Made by a program: the position numbers and the translations under genes
Assembly: GCA_024509875.1 (NCBI GenBank)
Contig: JAMPIV010015279.1
Span: 248,001-312,000 of the forward strand
Length of the DNA stretch: 64,000 nt
Origin: Oreohelix idahoensis
Lineage: Eukaryota; Mollusca; Gastropoda; Stylommatophora; Oreohelicidae
Direction: 5' to 3'
The notes under the pieces: generated by a model
Told to the model about the DNA's origin: nothing
Databases searched by the model: none
What the model saw: only the letters and a program-made list of their open reading frames with translations
Part shown: positions 21,724 through 33,205 of the stretch, piece by piece
Layout: each line of letters begins with the position of its first letter
Position numbering within the stretch: position 1 is the stretch's first letter

Positions 21724-23091
21724 AGCCTATTAAGGACCTGGACAGATGAGAAGGCGGAAGAGACTGTTACCTCATCTTATCAATACGTGAACGAACTGAC
21801 CACTCGTTTGAAAGCTGGATGGAAACTGGCAAATGATAATTTGAAACAAGCCAGGAAGAAACATGCAGCATATTTTAACAGGAACGCAAAGGACAGAGAA
21901 CTAGCTGTGGGAGAGAAGGTGCTGCTTCTACTACCCGGTAGCCAGAATAAATTACAAATTGGATGGCAAGGTCCATATACGGTTCTAGAGAAGGTGTCTA
22001 GAACAAACTATAAAATTGACAAAAAGGGGAAGGAGAAAGTTTATCATGTAAACCTGTTAAAGAAGTATCTGGACAGACCACTCCAGGAAAGCACCCCCTT
22101 ACTGACCTTAGCTATCGCAACTCAAATGCAAAAGGAACCACTCACCTCACATGAATACCCATTACATCCTTGTGAAACAGCAGCACAGGTAAAAGTCAGT
22201 AAGCACCTGACTAAAACCCAGAGGGAGAGAGTTCAACAGGTTCTGGAGGAACATACAGATGTATTAACAGATAAACCAGGCCATACAAATTTGCTACAGT
22301 ATGACATGAAACTGGTAGACTCAAACCCAATCTGTATGAGAGCCTATTCTATTCCGTTCGCGAAGGAGAAGGCATTGAAGGAAGAAATAGATTATTTGTT
22401 GAAGGAGGGGATTATTTCACACAGTGAATCATCTTTTAGCTCTAGTGTCGTTTTGTTGAGAAAACCGTCTGGGGAACACAGACTGTGCATAGATTACAGG
22501 AAACTGAATGCTGTCACAGAAGGACAAGTGGATCCATTACCAGACACAACACAGTTATTTGCCAGACTGAACAAGGCAAAATACTTTTCAAAGGTGGATC
22601 TTAGTAAAGGCTATTACCAGATCCCAGTGAAGCCTGAAGTGAGACCTTATTTGGCTTTTAGCACTTCGGATGGACATTATGAATTCAACATGCTACCTTT
22701 CGGACTGAAAAATGCTCCGAGTGTATTTTCAAGGATGATGCGCAAATTGTTGGATCCCCTGAATAACCCATGTATCACGAATTTCATGGATGATATTCTC
22801 GTCGCCACAGAGACATTTGAAGAACACATTGAAGCTCTAGAAATGTTATTTAATAGGCTTAGGGAGGCGAACTTAACTGCTAGGCCAACAAAATGTTGCA
22901 TTGGATGCAAAGAGTTGGAATTCTTGGGACACACTGTATATCAGGATAGCATGACCCCTGATCCCAAGAACTTGGAAAAACTGCAGAGAGCACCTAGACC
23001 ACAAACAAAAAATGACGTGCGATCATTCGTGTCGTTATGCGGATTTTATCAAAAATATATCAAAGATTTTAACCTATTTGTGCTCCTCTGA
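21724..23091 (+). CDS. Element C integrase C-terminus plus reverse transcriptase
   Basis: One open frame (434 residues from GTG 21787) starts with the integrase C-terminal region: YVNELTTRLKAGWKLANDNL, VGEKVLLLLPG, and the GPY/F module IGWQGPYTVLEKV (residues about 59-71). RT follows at about residue 150: EEIDYLLKEGII, RLCIDYRKLNAVT, FSKVDLSKGYYQIPV, NMLPFGLKNAPSVF and the catalytic FMDDILVATE (Asp-Asp present), then VYQDSMTPDP and FVSLCGFYQKYI. RT after integrase is opposite to standard Ty3/gypsy order. A one-base loss near 23073 ends the frame before RNase H. RT motifs are intact. Confidence 0.88.
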   Translation, partial: SLLRTWTDEKAEETVTSSYQYVNELTTRLKAGWKLANDNLKQARKKHAAYFNRNAKDRELAVGEKVLLLLPGSQNKLQIGWQGPYTVLEKVSRTNYKIDKKGKEKVYHVNLLKKYLDRPLQESTPLLTLAIATQMQKEPLTSHEYPLHPCETAAQVKVSKHLTKTQRERVQQVLEEHTDVLTDKPGHTNLLQYDMKLVDSNPICMRAYSIPFAKEKALKEEIDYLLKEGIISHSESSFSSSVVLLRKPSGEHRLCIDYRKLNAVTEGQVDPLPDTTQLFARLNKAKYFSKVDLSKGYYQIPVKPEVRPYLAFSTSDGHYEFNMLPFGLKNAPSVFSRMMRKLLDPLNNPCITNFMDDILVATETFEEHIEALEMLFNRLREANLTARPTKCCIGCKELEFLGHTVYQDSMTPDPKNLEKLQRAPRPQTKNDVRSFVSLCGFYQKYIKDFNLFVLL

Positions 23092-23606
23092 CTGATCTGA
23101 CTCGCAAGGGACTTCCAGATAAAATTAATTGGACTGCGCAAAGTGAATTAGCGTTCCAAGACTTAAAGGAAAAACTCACTAGCAAGCCTATTCTCAAACT
23201 GCCGGATTTGACACAGGACTTTGTCTTCAGAACCGTTGCCAGTAATGTAGGACTCGGAGCGGCTTTGTTGCAAAAATCATCTTCACCCGATGGAGAACTG
23301 AAACCAGTCGCTTATGCAAGCCGCAAATTGAACAAGGCGGAACAAGGATACTCCACAAGCGAAAAAGAATGTTTAGCGTTAATCTGGGCAATAAAGAAGT
23401 TTCAAATCTATCTGTATGGTAGGACTTTTGTGGTCGAGACGGATCATCAGCCTCTCGTATTCTTATCTCAGGCTAAGCATGAAAACGCAAGATTGCTGAG
23501 GTGGTCTTTATTGCTTCAACCTTATCAGTTTAGTATTCAATATATCCCAGGCAAATTGAATGTCGGTGCAGATTTCCTCAGTCGGCACCCCTGTGATCAA
23601 AATTAG
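23073..23606 (+). pseudogene. Element C RNase H, first catalytic Asp replaced
   Basis: This continues the pol frame after the frameshift: APLTDLTRKGLP, LPDLTQDFVFRTVASNVGLG, AYASRKLNKAEQGYSTSEKE, FVVETDHQPLVFLSQ, and NVGADFLSRHP at the end. Gypsy RNase H normally has TDAS at the first catalytic site; both C and B have TVAS. The Glu of SEKE and the Asp of TDHQPL are present. The enzyme would remove template RNA during reverse transcription. Loss of the first Asp should abolish activity unless compensated. Confidence 0.82.
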
Positions 23607-23680
23607 AGTAATGGCAGGCGTGAGGAGATATTTTATCTATGTGTATCACTGGTTTTAGAACTTGCCGTAGGCATGTTTTC

Positions 23681-23693
23681 AAGTGGGGAGATG
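23681..23693 (+). promoter_or_regulatory. Polypurine tract of element C
   Basis: AAGTGGGGAGATG directly precedes the 3' LTR start at 23694; an identical tract precedes the B LTR at 28789. Confidence 0.75.
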
Positions 23694-25990
23694 TGTCATA
23701 AAATTAACCATGATACAACGTTAAAATATCTCCAATGATACAACGTAGGGATAAAAACGAATGCGTAAGCTACTAGAATACATGATCGCCTACGCCGCGG
23801 GTCATCACTCGCCATGGAAATTAAATTGTTAAACGTGAAGGCAAAACGTTACCCTTGGAACGGGATGAGAACGAAGATCAAAAGGAAAAATTATGACTGA
23901 ACGCGTGCTTGAAACTAGCAAGGCTAAAAGACGCAATTGGTGGGGAAAGGAGGAAAAAGTCACGTCCCCCAAGTTGACACAAGGTAAAGAAATCGACAAA
24001 AGGGACCTTAGCTGTTATACGCAACAGTCATTTCTTGGACGCTTTTGCGATAACTTAGTTTGTTTATTTGAATTCAGCGGCAATCGCAGTATAGAAGATG
24101 CTAGAAATATTTCGAAAAACCAACTAACCTTGAAAAGTAACTTTTTCTTAATAATGATGTTAGGAATATAAAACCTAGCTGGCCGGATGGCCCATCTTGA
24201 GCAGTGAAATAATATGCTTTCATTTATACAGACGGATAGATAATAAGAAAGATATTGACAAAAGACTGTGTTGTTCATATCAGCGAGCGTCTGCATTGAA
24301 ACAAAAATGTCCCTAATTTTCAAAAAACTGCAGCCTTGAGACTCAAGTGCTAAAATCTAGTTGGAATGAAAGAGACGGGATGGGATGGTGAACTGTGGCT
24401 AAAAATAACTTTAAAGACAAAATTGTGTAGGGGAAGGCGGAGTTGGTTCAAAAAAACAAGTGTTTTTTTTTTGTGAAACGCAAGTAGAGACGGACGGACA
24501 ATAAGGCATACTTGACTGAGGTATGACTGAAATGACTTTTTGGTAGGAGGTTTGAATTTGAAAGGAAAAAAGGCGGTGATTGGCCATAGATGAATATATT
24601 ATCGGCGCTCAGACGCGCATTTTTGCCATTCGTTATAAGTTGTCCTAGTAGACACAGTGAATTATTTAGTGGTGTAATTCCCAGAAGCTAATTGAAATAT
24701 TTAGAGGGACGCCATATTAAAGGCAGCAGCTCAGCTGAGTTTTGCTAGCAATTAACTGTGTTCTATATTGATAATTCTGGTAAGACTGAAATTATTTCTT
24801 TGTATATTTTAGTATGTGTTTAATGTTTCGAGTGATTTGATACTGCCATATCAAAATCTATCCCTTACAACAAGTAAGGATTCGCTCTAGACCCCCCGCC
24901 CCCAGTTCAGGGTCTAGAGACAAATAAAATACATAAACTCCAGCAAGGATTATGAAAGACAGATCAAGTGTTGAGATCAGTGGAACATATCACCTATCCT
25001 ATTCTATGGCAGGAAGCTAATGAACATATTTCAGAATATGTAGTCTGGGAGAACTTATCCTATGTGAAACCAACTTGGTAAGATGTGTTGTTTGGTCAAA
25101 GAGATCTGACCCGTCTATGTGGTGTTGTTGTTGTGTGTAGTGTTGTGTCCAGAAATGGGTTAGAGGATGGAATTCTGACACATGACCAATACTTTATTGC
25201 AGAGCTGTTAGTTTTTTATTTGGCACCAATGTGGTGTCAAATGGGATGTTGAAGATTACAAGAGTGGACCCGTGCAGTTTATATCTTGGCAGAGCAGCCG
25301 TATATTGCCCCCAAGCACGGAGAGGTGGGGCCACCATATTCCAGCACCAGAACTACTCATTCCAGATACGCGAGCGTCTGGCCTGCTGGAGATTCACAAA
25401 CTCATTTCTAACACACCAATTATATTTCCATCAATAAATGGACCATGTTAGTAACCATAGACAGGGAGTGATGAGGTCACCCCAACAGCACATCCATAAA
25501 TCGTTCTCCCATATAGATTACAACTATAAACATTAGTAATATTAACTAGTATTGTAAAATCCATATGTACACTCTTTTCATTTATTATGCCATATATTCA
25601 TGCATTTCATTAATAATTGCAAAACCTTTCATATGTTCTGACCAAATTAAAACCTTGGTTCAGAACAAATAAACTAAAGAAAATTCATTATCAAAAATTT
25701 TACACAACTTGAGTTAGTTCAATGTGTTATAACATTTTATTAATATTATTAGACTTATTAAATATCTGTGTGTGTGTATGCAAACTACCACAACACATTA
25801 CATATCAGTACCCTAGAATTTTAACGTAGCCACATTCATTAGATAAAAAAAGATAGGTGTGAGGTCGTAGTGGTAGCAAGAAGGGCCTTCTGACAATTCA
25901 CAATTACATTTATCTCAGGAGCCTTCACAGCTGACCTCATGCATCACACTTAGTAATATCACCATCATACAATACCATTAATCCACTACA
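23694..25990 (+). repeat. Element C 3' LTR
   Basis: 2,297 bp, paired with 16750-19057. It ends ATCCACTACA and is followed by the CCTGT duplication and the resumed B protease frame. Confidence 0.92.
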
Positions 25991-25995
25991 CCTGT

Positions 25996-26415
25996 GATCA
26001 TGGCGACAGTGCAGACCAGGTCACAGAAGAAGGAGGAAGAAGGTGAACCTATAAATGCTCATCCAGAAGAGATGAGGAAGGCGCAGGCTGAGGATAGGAC
26101 ACTCAAGCCATGTTTTAAAAAATTGCCCAAATGCCACACACCTCCGAGCAAGGGGGAATATTTTATGAAGAACAAATTATTATACAGGAAGACAGGAACT
26201 AGATCCACTGGTCACAACAGTTGGTTCTTCCCAAGATATACAGGGCAAATTTGATAAGGAGCTTACATGTTGGAAAAGATGGTGACCATGAGAAAGTCGG
26301 TACCATCTGCCAAAAGATTGCTCGAAAATACTATTGGCCCGACGTAAATGTCGATATTGAGAACTTTGTAGAAGCATGTGGCATATTTCATGAGGGAACA
26401 CCCACAAAGGGAAAA
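25996..26415 (+). pseudogene. Element B protease end and integrase zinc-binding module
   Basis: After C the B frame resumes (MATVQTRSQKKEEEGE), keeps the Glu where C has a stop, then shifts frame near 26215 (two bases lost in the GGTCACAACAG stretch). The next frame has RSLHVGKDGDHEKVG, YYWPDVNVDIENFV and ACGIFHEG as in C, again with Phe for the second Cys. Confidence 0.8.
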
Positions 26416-26816
26416 TATGTGCAGGACCTAGAAACGCCACGGGGCAAAATTAGGCCTGGAAAGAAAAATTATGATACTCAAGGAGACAAAGTGCAATGGG
26501 AGCCCCCTTTTCACACCCAGTCTTCACTTGAATGGATTAACATGGCCACTATGCAAAGAGTACAAAGAGTAAATTTTACCCAGGATAAGATGACAATCCC
26601 TCGGTCAGACTTATATAAACTGGAAGAACAGAAAAGAGAGTGAAGATCTCTCATAAGCAATCTAAAGTGGGGAGACAAACCCAAGAAAAAAATTGGTAGT
26701 GGTCGATTTGTGAGGGATGATTCTAGGAAGAAAAGTCCTCACTATAGTGCGTCTAATGGAAGGGACCCGACGGGTTCCATGAAAAATAAGTATGATAAAT
26801 TAAAGGTCCAGATGTA
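26416..26816 (+). other. Foreign open segment replacing integrase core (element B copy)
   Basis: Same segment as 21319-21723. In B a TGA (about 26641; C has CGA) interrupts it. Beyond that B keeps the frame that C lost, reading SGRFVRDDSRKKSPHYSASN and NKYDKLKVQM before a TAG at 26815. Homology to A's integrase resumes at 26817 in another frame (ALLRTWTDEKAEETV). Each copy's lesions lie at different points, so the ancestor probably had one frame of about 130 codons here. Confidence 0.65.
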
Positions 26817-28115
26817 GCACTATTAAGGACCTGGACAGATGAGAAGGCGGAAGAGACTGTTACCTCATCTTATCAATACGTGAACGAACTGACCACTCGT
26901 TTGAAAGCTGGATGGAAACTGGCAAATGATAATTTGAAACAAGTCAGGAAGAAACATGCAGCATATTTTAATAGGAAGGCAAAGGACAGAGAACTAGCTG
27001 TGGGAGAGAAGGTGCTGCTTCTACTACCCGGCAGCCAGAATAAATTACAAATTGGATGGCAAGGTCCATATACGGTTCTAGAGAAGGTGTCTAGAACAAA
27101 CTATAAAATTGACAAAAAGGGGAAGGAGAAAGTTTATCATGTAAACCTGTTAAAGAAGTATCTGGACAGACCACTCCAGGAAAGCACCCCCTTACTGACC
27201 TTGGCTATCGCAACTCAAATGCAAAAGGAACCACTCACCTCACATGAATACCCATTACATCCTTGTGAAACAGCAGCACAGGTAAAAGTCAGTAAGCACC
27301 TAACTAAAAATCAGAGGGAGAGAGTTCAACAGGTTCTGGAGGAACATACAGATGTATTAACAGATAAACCAGGACATACAAATTTGCTACAGTATGACAT
27401 GAAACTGGTAGACTCAAACCCAATCTGTATGAGAGCCTATTCTATTCCGTTCGCGAAGGAGAAGGCATTGAAAGAAGAAATAGATTATTTGTTGAAGGAG
27501 GGGATTATTTCACACAGTGAATCATCTTTTAGCTCCAGTGTCGTTTTGTTGAGGAAACCGTCTGGGGAACACAGACTGTGCATAGATTACAGGAAACTGA
27601 ATGCTGTCACAGAAGGACAAGTGGATCCATTACCAGACACAAAACAGTTATTTGCCAGATTAAACAAGGCAAAATACTTTTCAAAGGTGGATCTTAGTAA
27701 AGGCTATTACCAGATTCCAGTGAAGCCTGAAGTGAGACCTTATTTGGCTTTTAGCACTTCGGATGGACATTATGAATTCAACATGCTACCATTCGGACTG
27801 AAAAATGCTCCGAGTGTATTTTCAAGGATGATGCGTAAATTGTTGGATCTTCTGAATAACCCATGTATCACGAATTTCATGGATGATATTCTCGTCGCCA
27901 CAGAGACATTTGAAGAACACATAGACTCCCTAAAAAATGTTATTTGATAGGCTTAGGGAGGCGAACTTAACTGCTAGGCCAACAAAATGTTGCATTGGAT
28001 GCAAAGAGTTGGAATTCTTGGGACACACTGTATATCAGGGTAACATGACCACTGATCCCAAGAACTTGGAAAAACTGCAGAGAGCACCTAGACCACAAAC
28101 AAAAAAGGACGTGCG
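26817..28115 (+). pseudogene. Element B integrase C-terminus plus reverse transcriptase
   Basis: Equivalent to 21724-23091 in C. The GPY/F module and all RT motifs are present (RLCIDYRKLNAVT, FSKVDLSKGYYQIP, NMLPFGLKNAPSVF, FMDDILVATE). A one-base gain at about 27933 shifts the frame after the active site, and a TAA at 28117 replaces Ser. Confidence 0.86.
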
Positions 28116-28119
28116 ATAA

Positions 28120-28700
28120 TTCGTGTCGTTATGCGGATTTTATCAAAAATACATCAAAGATTTTAACTCTATTTGTGCTCCTCTGACTGATCTGACTCGC
28201 AAGGGACTTCCAGATAAAATTATTTGGACTGCGCAAAGTGAATTAGCGTTCCAAGAGTTAAAGGAAAAACTCATTAGCAAGCCTATTCTCAAACTGCCTG
28301 ATTTGACACAGGACTTTGTCTTCAGAACCGTTGCCAGTAATGTAGGACTCGGGGCGGCTTTGTTGCAAAGATCATCTTCACCTGATGGGGAACTGAACCC
28401 AGTCGCTTATGCAAGCCGCAAATTGAATAAGGCGGAATAAGGATATTCCACAAGCGAAAAAGAATGTTTAGCGTTAATCTGGGCAATAAAGAAGTTTCAA
28501 ATATATCTGTATGGTAGGACTTTTGTGGTCCAGACGGATCATCAGCCCCTCGTATTCTTATCTCAGGCTAAGCATGAAAACGCAAGATTGCTGAGGTGGT
28601 CTTTATTGCTTCAACCTTATTAGTTTAGTATCCAATATATCCCAGGCAAATTGAATGTCGGTACAGATTTCCTCAGTCGGCACCCCTGTGATCAAAATTA
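28120..28700 (+). pseudogene. Element B RNase H
   Basis: SLCGFYQKYIKDFNSICAPL leads into the same RNase H as C, with the same TVAS in place of TDAS. Stops lie at 28438 (Gln in C) and 28621. FVVQTDHQPL and the final FLSRHP are present. Confidence 0.82.
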
Positions 28701-28775
28701 GAGTAGTGGCAGGCGTGAGGAGTAATTTTATCTATGTGTATCACTGGTTTTGGAACTTGCCGTAGGCATGTTTTC

Positions 28776-28788
28776 AAGTGGGGAGATG
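28776..28788 (+). promoter_or_regulatory. Polypurine tract of element B
   Basis: AAGTGGGGAGATG immediately before the 3' LTR. Confidence 0.75.
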
Positions 28789-31137
28789 TGTGATAAATTT
28801 AACCGTGATACAACGTTAAAATATCTCCAAAGATAAAATGTAGGGATAAAAATAATGCGTAAGCTACTAGAAGACATGATCGCCCATGCCGCGGGTCACT
28901 ACCCGCCATGGAAATTAACTTGTTAGACGTGATGGCAAAACGTTTACCCTTGTAGACGGGATGAGAACGGAGATCAAAAAGAAAAATATGACTGAACACG
29001 TGCTTGAAACTCGCAAAGCTAAATAGGCGCAATTGGTGGGGAAAGGAAAAAAATTCACGTCCCCAAGTTGACACAAGGTAAAGAAATTGACAAAAGGGAC
29101 CTTAGCTATTATACGCAACAGTCATTTCTTGGTCGCTTTTACGATACTTAATCCCTTTATTTGAATTCAGCGGCAAACGCATTACAGAAGATGCTCGAAC
29201 ATATTTCAAAAAAACAACTAACCTTGAAAAGTAACTTTTTCTTAATAATAATGTTAGGAATATAAAAACTAGCTAGTTTGATAGACCATCTTGAGCAGAG
29301 AAATAATATGCTTTCATTTATACAGACGGATAGATAATAATGAAGATATTGACAAAAGACTGTGTTGTTCATATCAGCGAGCGACTGCATTGAAACAAAA
29401 ACATGTCACTAATTTTCAAAAAATTGCGGCCTTGAGACTCAAGTGCTAAAATCTAGATGAATGAAAGAGAGGGGGAATTAGTGGAAAGTTGTGGCTAAAA
29501 ATAACTCTAGAGGCAGATTCGTGTAGGAAATGCATGTATAAACAAGTGTGTTTTTGTAAAAAACGCAAGTAGAGACAGACGGACCAACAGACAATAATAC
29601 ATACTTGACTGAGGTATGACTGAATTGACTTTTGGTAGGAGGTTTGAAATTTGAAAAGGGGGAAGGGCGGTGATTGGCCACAGATAAACATATTATCGGC
29701 ACTCAGACGCGCATTTTTGCCATTCATCATAAATTGTCCAGTAGTAGACACAGTAATTCTTCAGTGGTGTAATTCCCAGAAGCTAATTGCAATATTTAGA
29801 GGGACGCCATACTAGAGCCAGCAGCTCAGCTGAGTTTTGCTAGCATATAACTGTGTTCTCTATTCATAATTCTGGTAAGACTGAAAGTATTTCTTTGTAT
29901 ATTTTAATATTGTTTAATGTTTCGAGTGATTTGATACTGCCATATCAAAATCTATCCCTTACAACAAGTAAGGATTCGCTCTAGATCCCCAGCCCCAGTT
30001 CAGGGTCTAGAGACAAACAAAATACATAAACGCCAGCAAGGATTATGAAGGGCGGATCAAGTGTTGAGATCAGTGGAACATATCACCTATCCTATTCAAT
30101 GGCAGGAAGTTAATGAACATATTTCAGAATATGTAGTCTTGGGGAACTTATACTATGTGAAACCAACTTGGTAAGATGTGCTGTATGGTCAGAGAGATCT
30201 GACCCCGTCTATGTGGTGTTGTTGTGTAGTGTTGAGTGTAGAAGTGGCTCAGGAGGTAGAGTTCTGACACATGACCCAATACTTTTATTTCAGAACTGTG
30301 AGTTTTTTATTTGGCACCAAAGTGGTGTCAAATGCTGTGTTAAAAAAATACAAGTGTAGACCCGTGCAGTATAGTATTTTGGCAGAGCAGCCTTATATTG
30401 CCCCCAAGCACGGAGAGGTGGGGCCACCAGATTCCAGCACCAGAACTACTCAGTCAAGATACGTGAGCGTCTGGCCTGCTGGACATTCACCAACTTATTT
30501 TCTAACTAACACACCAACTATATTCCCATCAACTAGAGCATACCATGTTGGGAAATAAACTTCTATTCCTCCCATCAGTAAATGGACAATGTTTGGTAGT
30601 CATAGACTGGGAGTGATGAAGTCGCCCCAACAGCACATCCATTAATCGTTCTCCCAGATAAATTACAAATATAAACAGTAGTAATATTAACTAGTCTTGT
30701 AAAATTCATATGTACACACCTTTCATTTATTATGCCATATATTCATGCATTTCATTCATAATTTCAAAACCTTTCATATGTTCTGACCAAAATAAAACCT
30801 TGGTTCAGAACAAATAAACTTAAAGAAAATTTAAATATCAAAATTTTAAACAGCTTGAGTTAGTTCAGTGTGTTATAAATTTTATTAATATTATTAGACT
30901 TATTAAATATCTGTGTGCGTGTGTATGTAATCTACCACAACACATTACATATCAGTACCCTAGATTTTTAACGTAGCCACATTCATTAGAAAAAAAGATA
31001 TGTGTGAGGTCGTAAGTGGTAGCAAGAAGGGCCTTCTGTAAATTCACAGCTATATTTATCTCAGGAGCCTTCACAGCTGACCTCCTGCATCACACTAGGT
31101 AATATCACAACCATACAGTACCATCAAATCCACTACA
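28789..31137 (+). repeat. Element B 3' LTR
   Basis: 2,349 bp, nearly identical to 12585-14931. It ends CCACTACA and is followed by the GAGTG duplication (31138-31142). Confidence 0.93.
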
Positions 31138-31221
31138 GAGTGATAATAACAGTAGAGGATACGGGTGACAGGAAAAGAAGAAGATAATAGGCAATTTAAT
31201 GATCATAAAACCTATGTGACA
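31138..31221 (-). repeat. Remainder of element A 5' LTR
   Basis: GAGTGATAATAACAG... to CCTATGTGACA matches 3436-3519 and completes the LTR interrupted at 12584. Confidence 0.9.
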
Positions 31222-31226
31222 ATGTG

Positions 31227-33205
31227 AAGAAATACTGGGGAAAAGGGAACAAAAAGCATGGATAACAACAGAAACCATCAATAAGATAAAAGACAGAAAA
31301 AACAAGAAAGCAGATTTAAACACAAGCAAAACCAGAAGTTCCAAAGCCAAGGCTCAAGAAGTGTACACAGAAGCAAACAAAGAACTAAAAAGAAATATCA
31401 AAAGAGACAAGAGGAAGTATATTGAGGAGTTGGCAAGAGAGGCAGAAGATGCTGCAGCCAAAGGACATATGAGAGAACTGTAAACAGCACAAAGAAGCTG
31501 ACAGGGAAATACAAGCAAACAAGTTGCCTCATAAAAGACAAGAATGGAAAACTGCTCAGCAATATACAAGAGCAAATGAAGAGGTGGACAGAATATTTTG
31601 AGGACCTTCTGAATAGACCAGCTCCACAAAACCCCCCTGACATCCAGCCAGCAGAAGAAGAGCTACAAATTAACGGTGAAAGACCAACGAAAGAAGAAAT
31701 AAAGAGAGCTTAAAGCTTCTAAGAGATGGAAAAGCGTCTGGACCTGATGGCTTCCAGCAGAGGCCATCAAAGCAGATATCGACACGGCTACAGAGATGTT
31801 ACATAAATTACTTGGTAAAGTCTGGGAAAAGGAAGAGATACCAGCAGAATGGAAGGAAGGATATCTGGTTAAGTTGCCTAAGAAGGGAAATTTACAAGAG
31901 TGCACAAATTATAGAGGAATAATGTTACTATCAGTGCCAGGAAAAGTATTGAACAGGATTATCCTCGAGAGATTAAAAGAGTCCATAGACAAGAAACTAA
32001 GAAATGAACAAGCAGGTTTTCGACAAAACAGATCCTGTACGACCAGATAGCCACTTTGAGAATAATATTTGAACAAAGTCTGGAATGGAATTCACCACTA
32101 TACATCGGATTTGTGGACTACGAAAAGGCATTTGACAGTGTAGACAGAGAATCACTTTGGAAATTGATGAGGCATTATGGAGTTCCCCTGAAGATCATTA
32201 ATTTAATAAAGAAAACATATGAAGACATGACATGCAGAGTTCTTCACGAAGGACAGCTTACAGAACCGTTTGGGATAAGAACAGGAGTGCGACAGGGATG
32301 CCTCTTGTCTCCATTTCTTTTCTTGCTGGCAATAGATTGGGTTATGAGATCATCGACAACACACAACAGAAATGGAATCCAGTGGACTCTGACTAAGCAG
32401 TTGGATGATCTGGATTTTGCTGATGACTTGGCGCTTCTGTCCCATAACCGTAATCAGATGCAGGACAAATTGAAAACACTCGATGAGAGGTCACAGCAAT
32501 TGGGTCTGAAAATACACAGGGAAAACACAAAAATAATGAGAATAAATGCAGGTAATGATAACAGGGTTGAACTTGAAGAAACACCAATTCAAGATGTAGA
32601 ATCATACACATATCTTGGCAGTAATATAGACAAAGTTGGAGGGACAGACAGCGATATCAAAATAAGAATACAAAAGGCAAGAGGAGCTTTCATTGCATTG
32701 GGAAATATATGGAGATCAAGAGAAATCGGATCCAACACGAAAATAAGAATCTTCAACTCAAATGTGAAGTCAGTCCTATTGTATGGCTCGGAGACATGGA
32801 GAACAACAAAGACAACAACCAAAAAGCTACAGACTTTCATAAATGGGTGCTTGCGTAGAATAGAGGCATTAAAATGGTATGACAAGGTTACCAACGTGGA
32901 ACTGATGACAAGAACTAGACAAGTGCCAGTGGAACAAGAGATGAGAAGAAGACGATGGCGATGGATAGGACACACACTGAGGAAACCTGTTGATAGCATT
33001 ACAAGGCAGTCCTTGTTCTGGAACCCCCAGGGCAAGAGAGGCAGAGGAAGACCAAGAAGTACATGGAGAAGAGAGTTGGAAACAGAGGTGAAAATGATGA
33101 GGAGAACATGGAAAGAACTTGAGATGATGGCACGGGACAGGAGGACTTGGCATGTGTTTGTTGAAGGCCTATGCTCCTTTGGGAGTGGAGGGTTATGAAT
33201 GAATG
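31227..33205 (+). pseudogene. LINE-1 (RTE-like) reverse transcriptase and 3' end
   Basis: This continues the frame cut at 419. The linker to RT is damaged (TAA near 31481, another near 31712, frame shifts near 31755 and 32040). The RT has VKLPKKGNLQECTNYRGIM, NEQAGFRQNRSC, VDYEKAFDSVDRESLW, GVRQGCLLSPFLF and the intact active site DFADDLALL, then YGSETWRTTKT, RRRRWRWIGHTLRKP and GKRGRGRPRSTW. The longest open piece is 32056-33198. The element ends in a short (TGAA)n tail, and a second truncated copy starts there. The APE-type nuclease plus RT would act by target-primed reverse transcription. Confidence 0.86.

Larger units (their letters stand above)
16750..25990 (+). mobile_element. Element C: Gmr1-like LTR retrotransposon inserted in element B
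   Basis: C is 9,241 bp with LTRs 16750-19057 and 23694-25990, ends TGTCATAAAA...CACTACA, and a CCTGT duplication. It has the same gene order and the same foreign segment in place of the integrase core as B, so the replacement predates their split. Damage includes a gag frameshift (about 19883), a one-base loss before protease (about 20593), a stop at 20972, an extra A near 21596 and a frameshift before RNase H (about 23073). RT is one open frame. Confidence 0.92.
12585..31137 (+). mobile_element. Element B: Gmr1-like LTR retrotransposon, split by element C
   Basis: B runs TGTGATAAATTTAACC... to ...CACTACA with LTRs 12585-14931 and 28789-31137 and duplication GAGTG. Its internal part is 14932-16749 plus 25996-28788; C occupies the gap. 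Order on the plus strand: primer site, gag, protease, integrase zinc module, foreign segment, integrase C-terminus, reverse transcriptase, RNase H, polypurine tract. B and C are near-identical through most of this. B carries its own frameshifts and stops, so it is not intact. Confidence 0.92.
420..31221 (-). mobile_element. Element A: Gmr1-like LTR retrotransposon, coding on minus strand, with nested insertions
   Basis: A is bounded by LTRs with TGTC...GACA ends and a 5-bp duplication (ATGTG). Its own sequence is 420-12584 plus 31143-31221, less the nested inserts at 2376-2938 and about 6870-9345. In sense (minus) order it has the 5' LTR (31221-9973, split by element B), a tRNA-Pro-like primer site (about 9970), a leader, gag (6724-5480), protease-integrase (5585-3562), a polypurine tract (3537-3521) and the 3' LTR (3519-420). 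No reverse transcriptase or RNase H is present between integrase and the 3' LTR, where Gmr1-type elements place them. The element is coding-defective. Confidence 0.88.
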
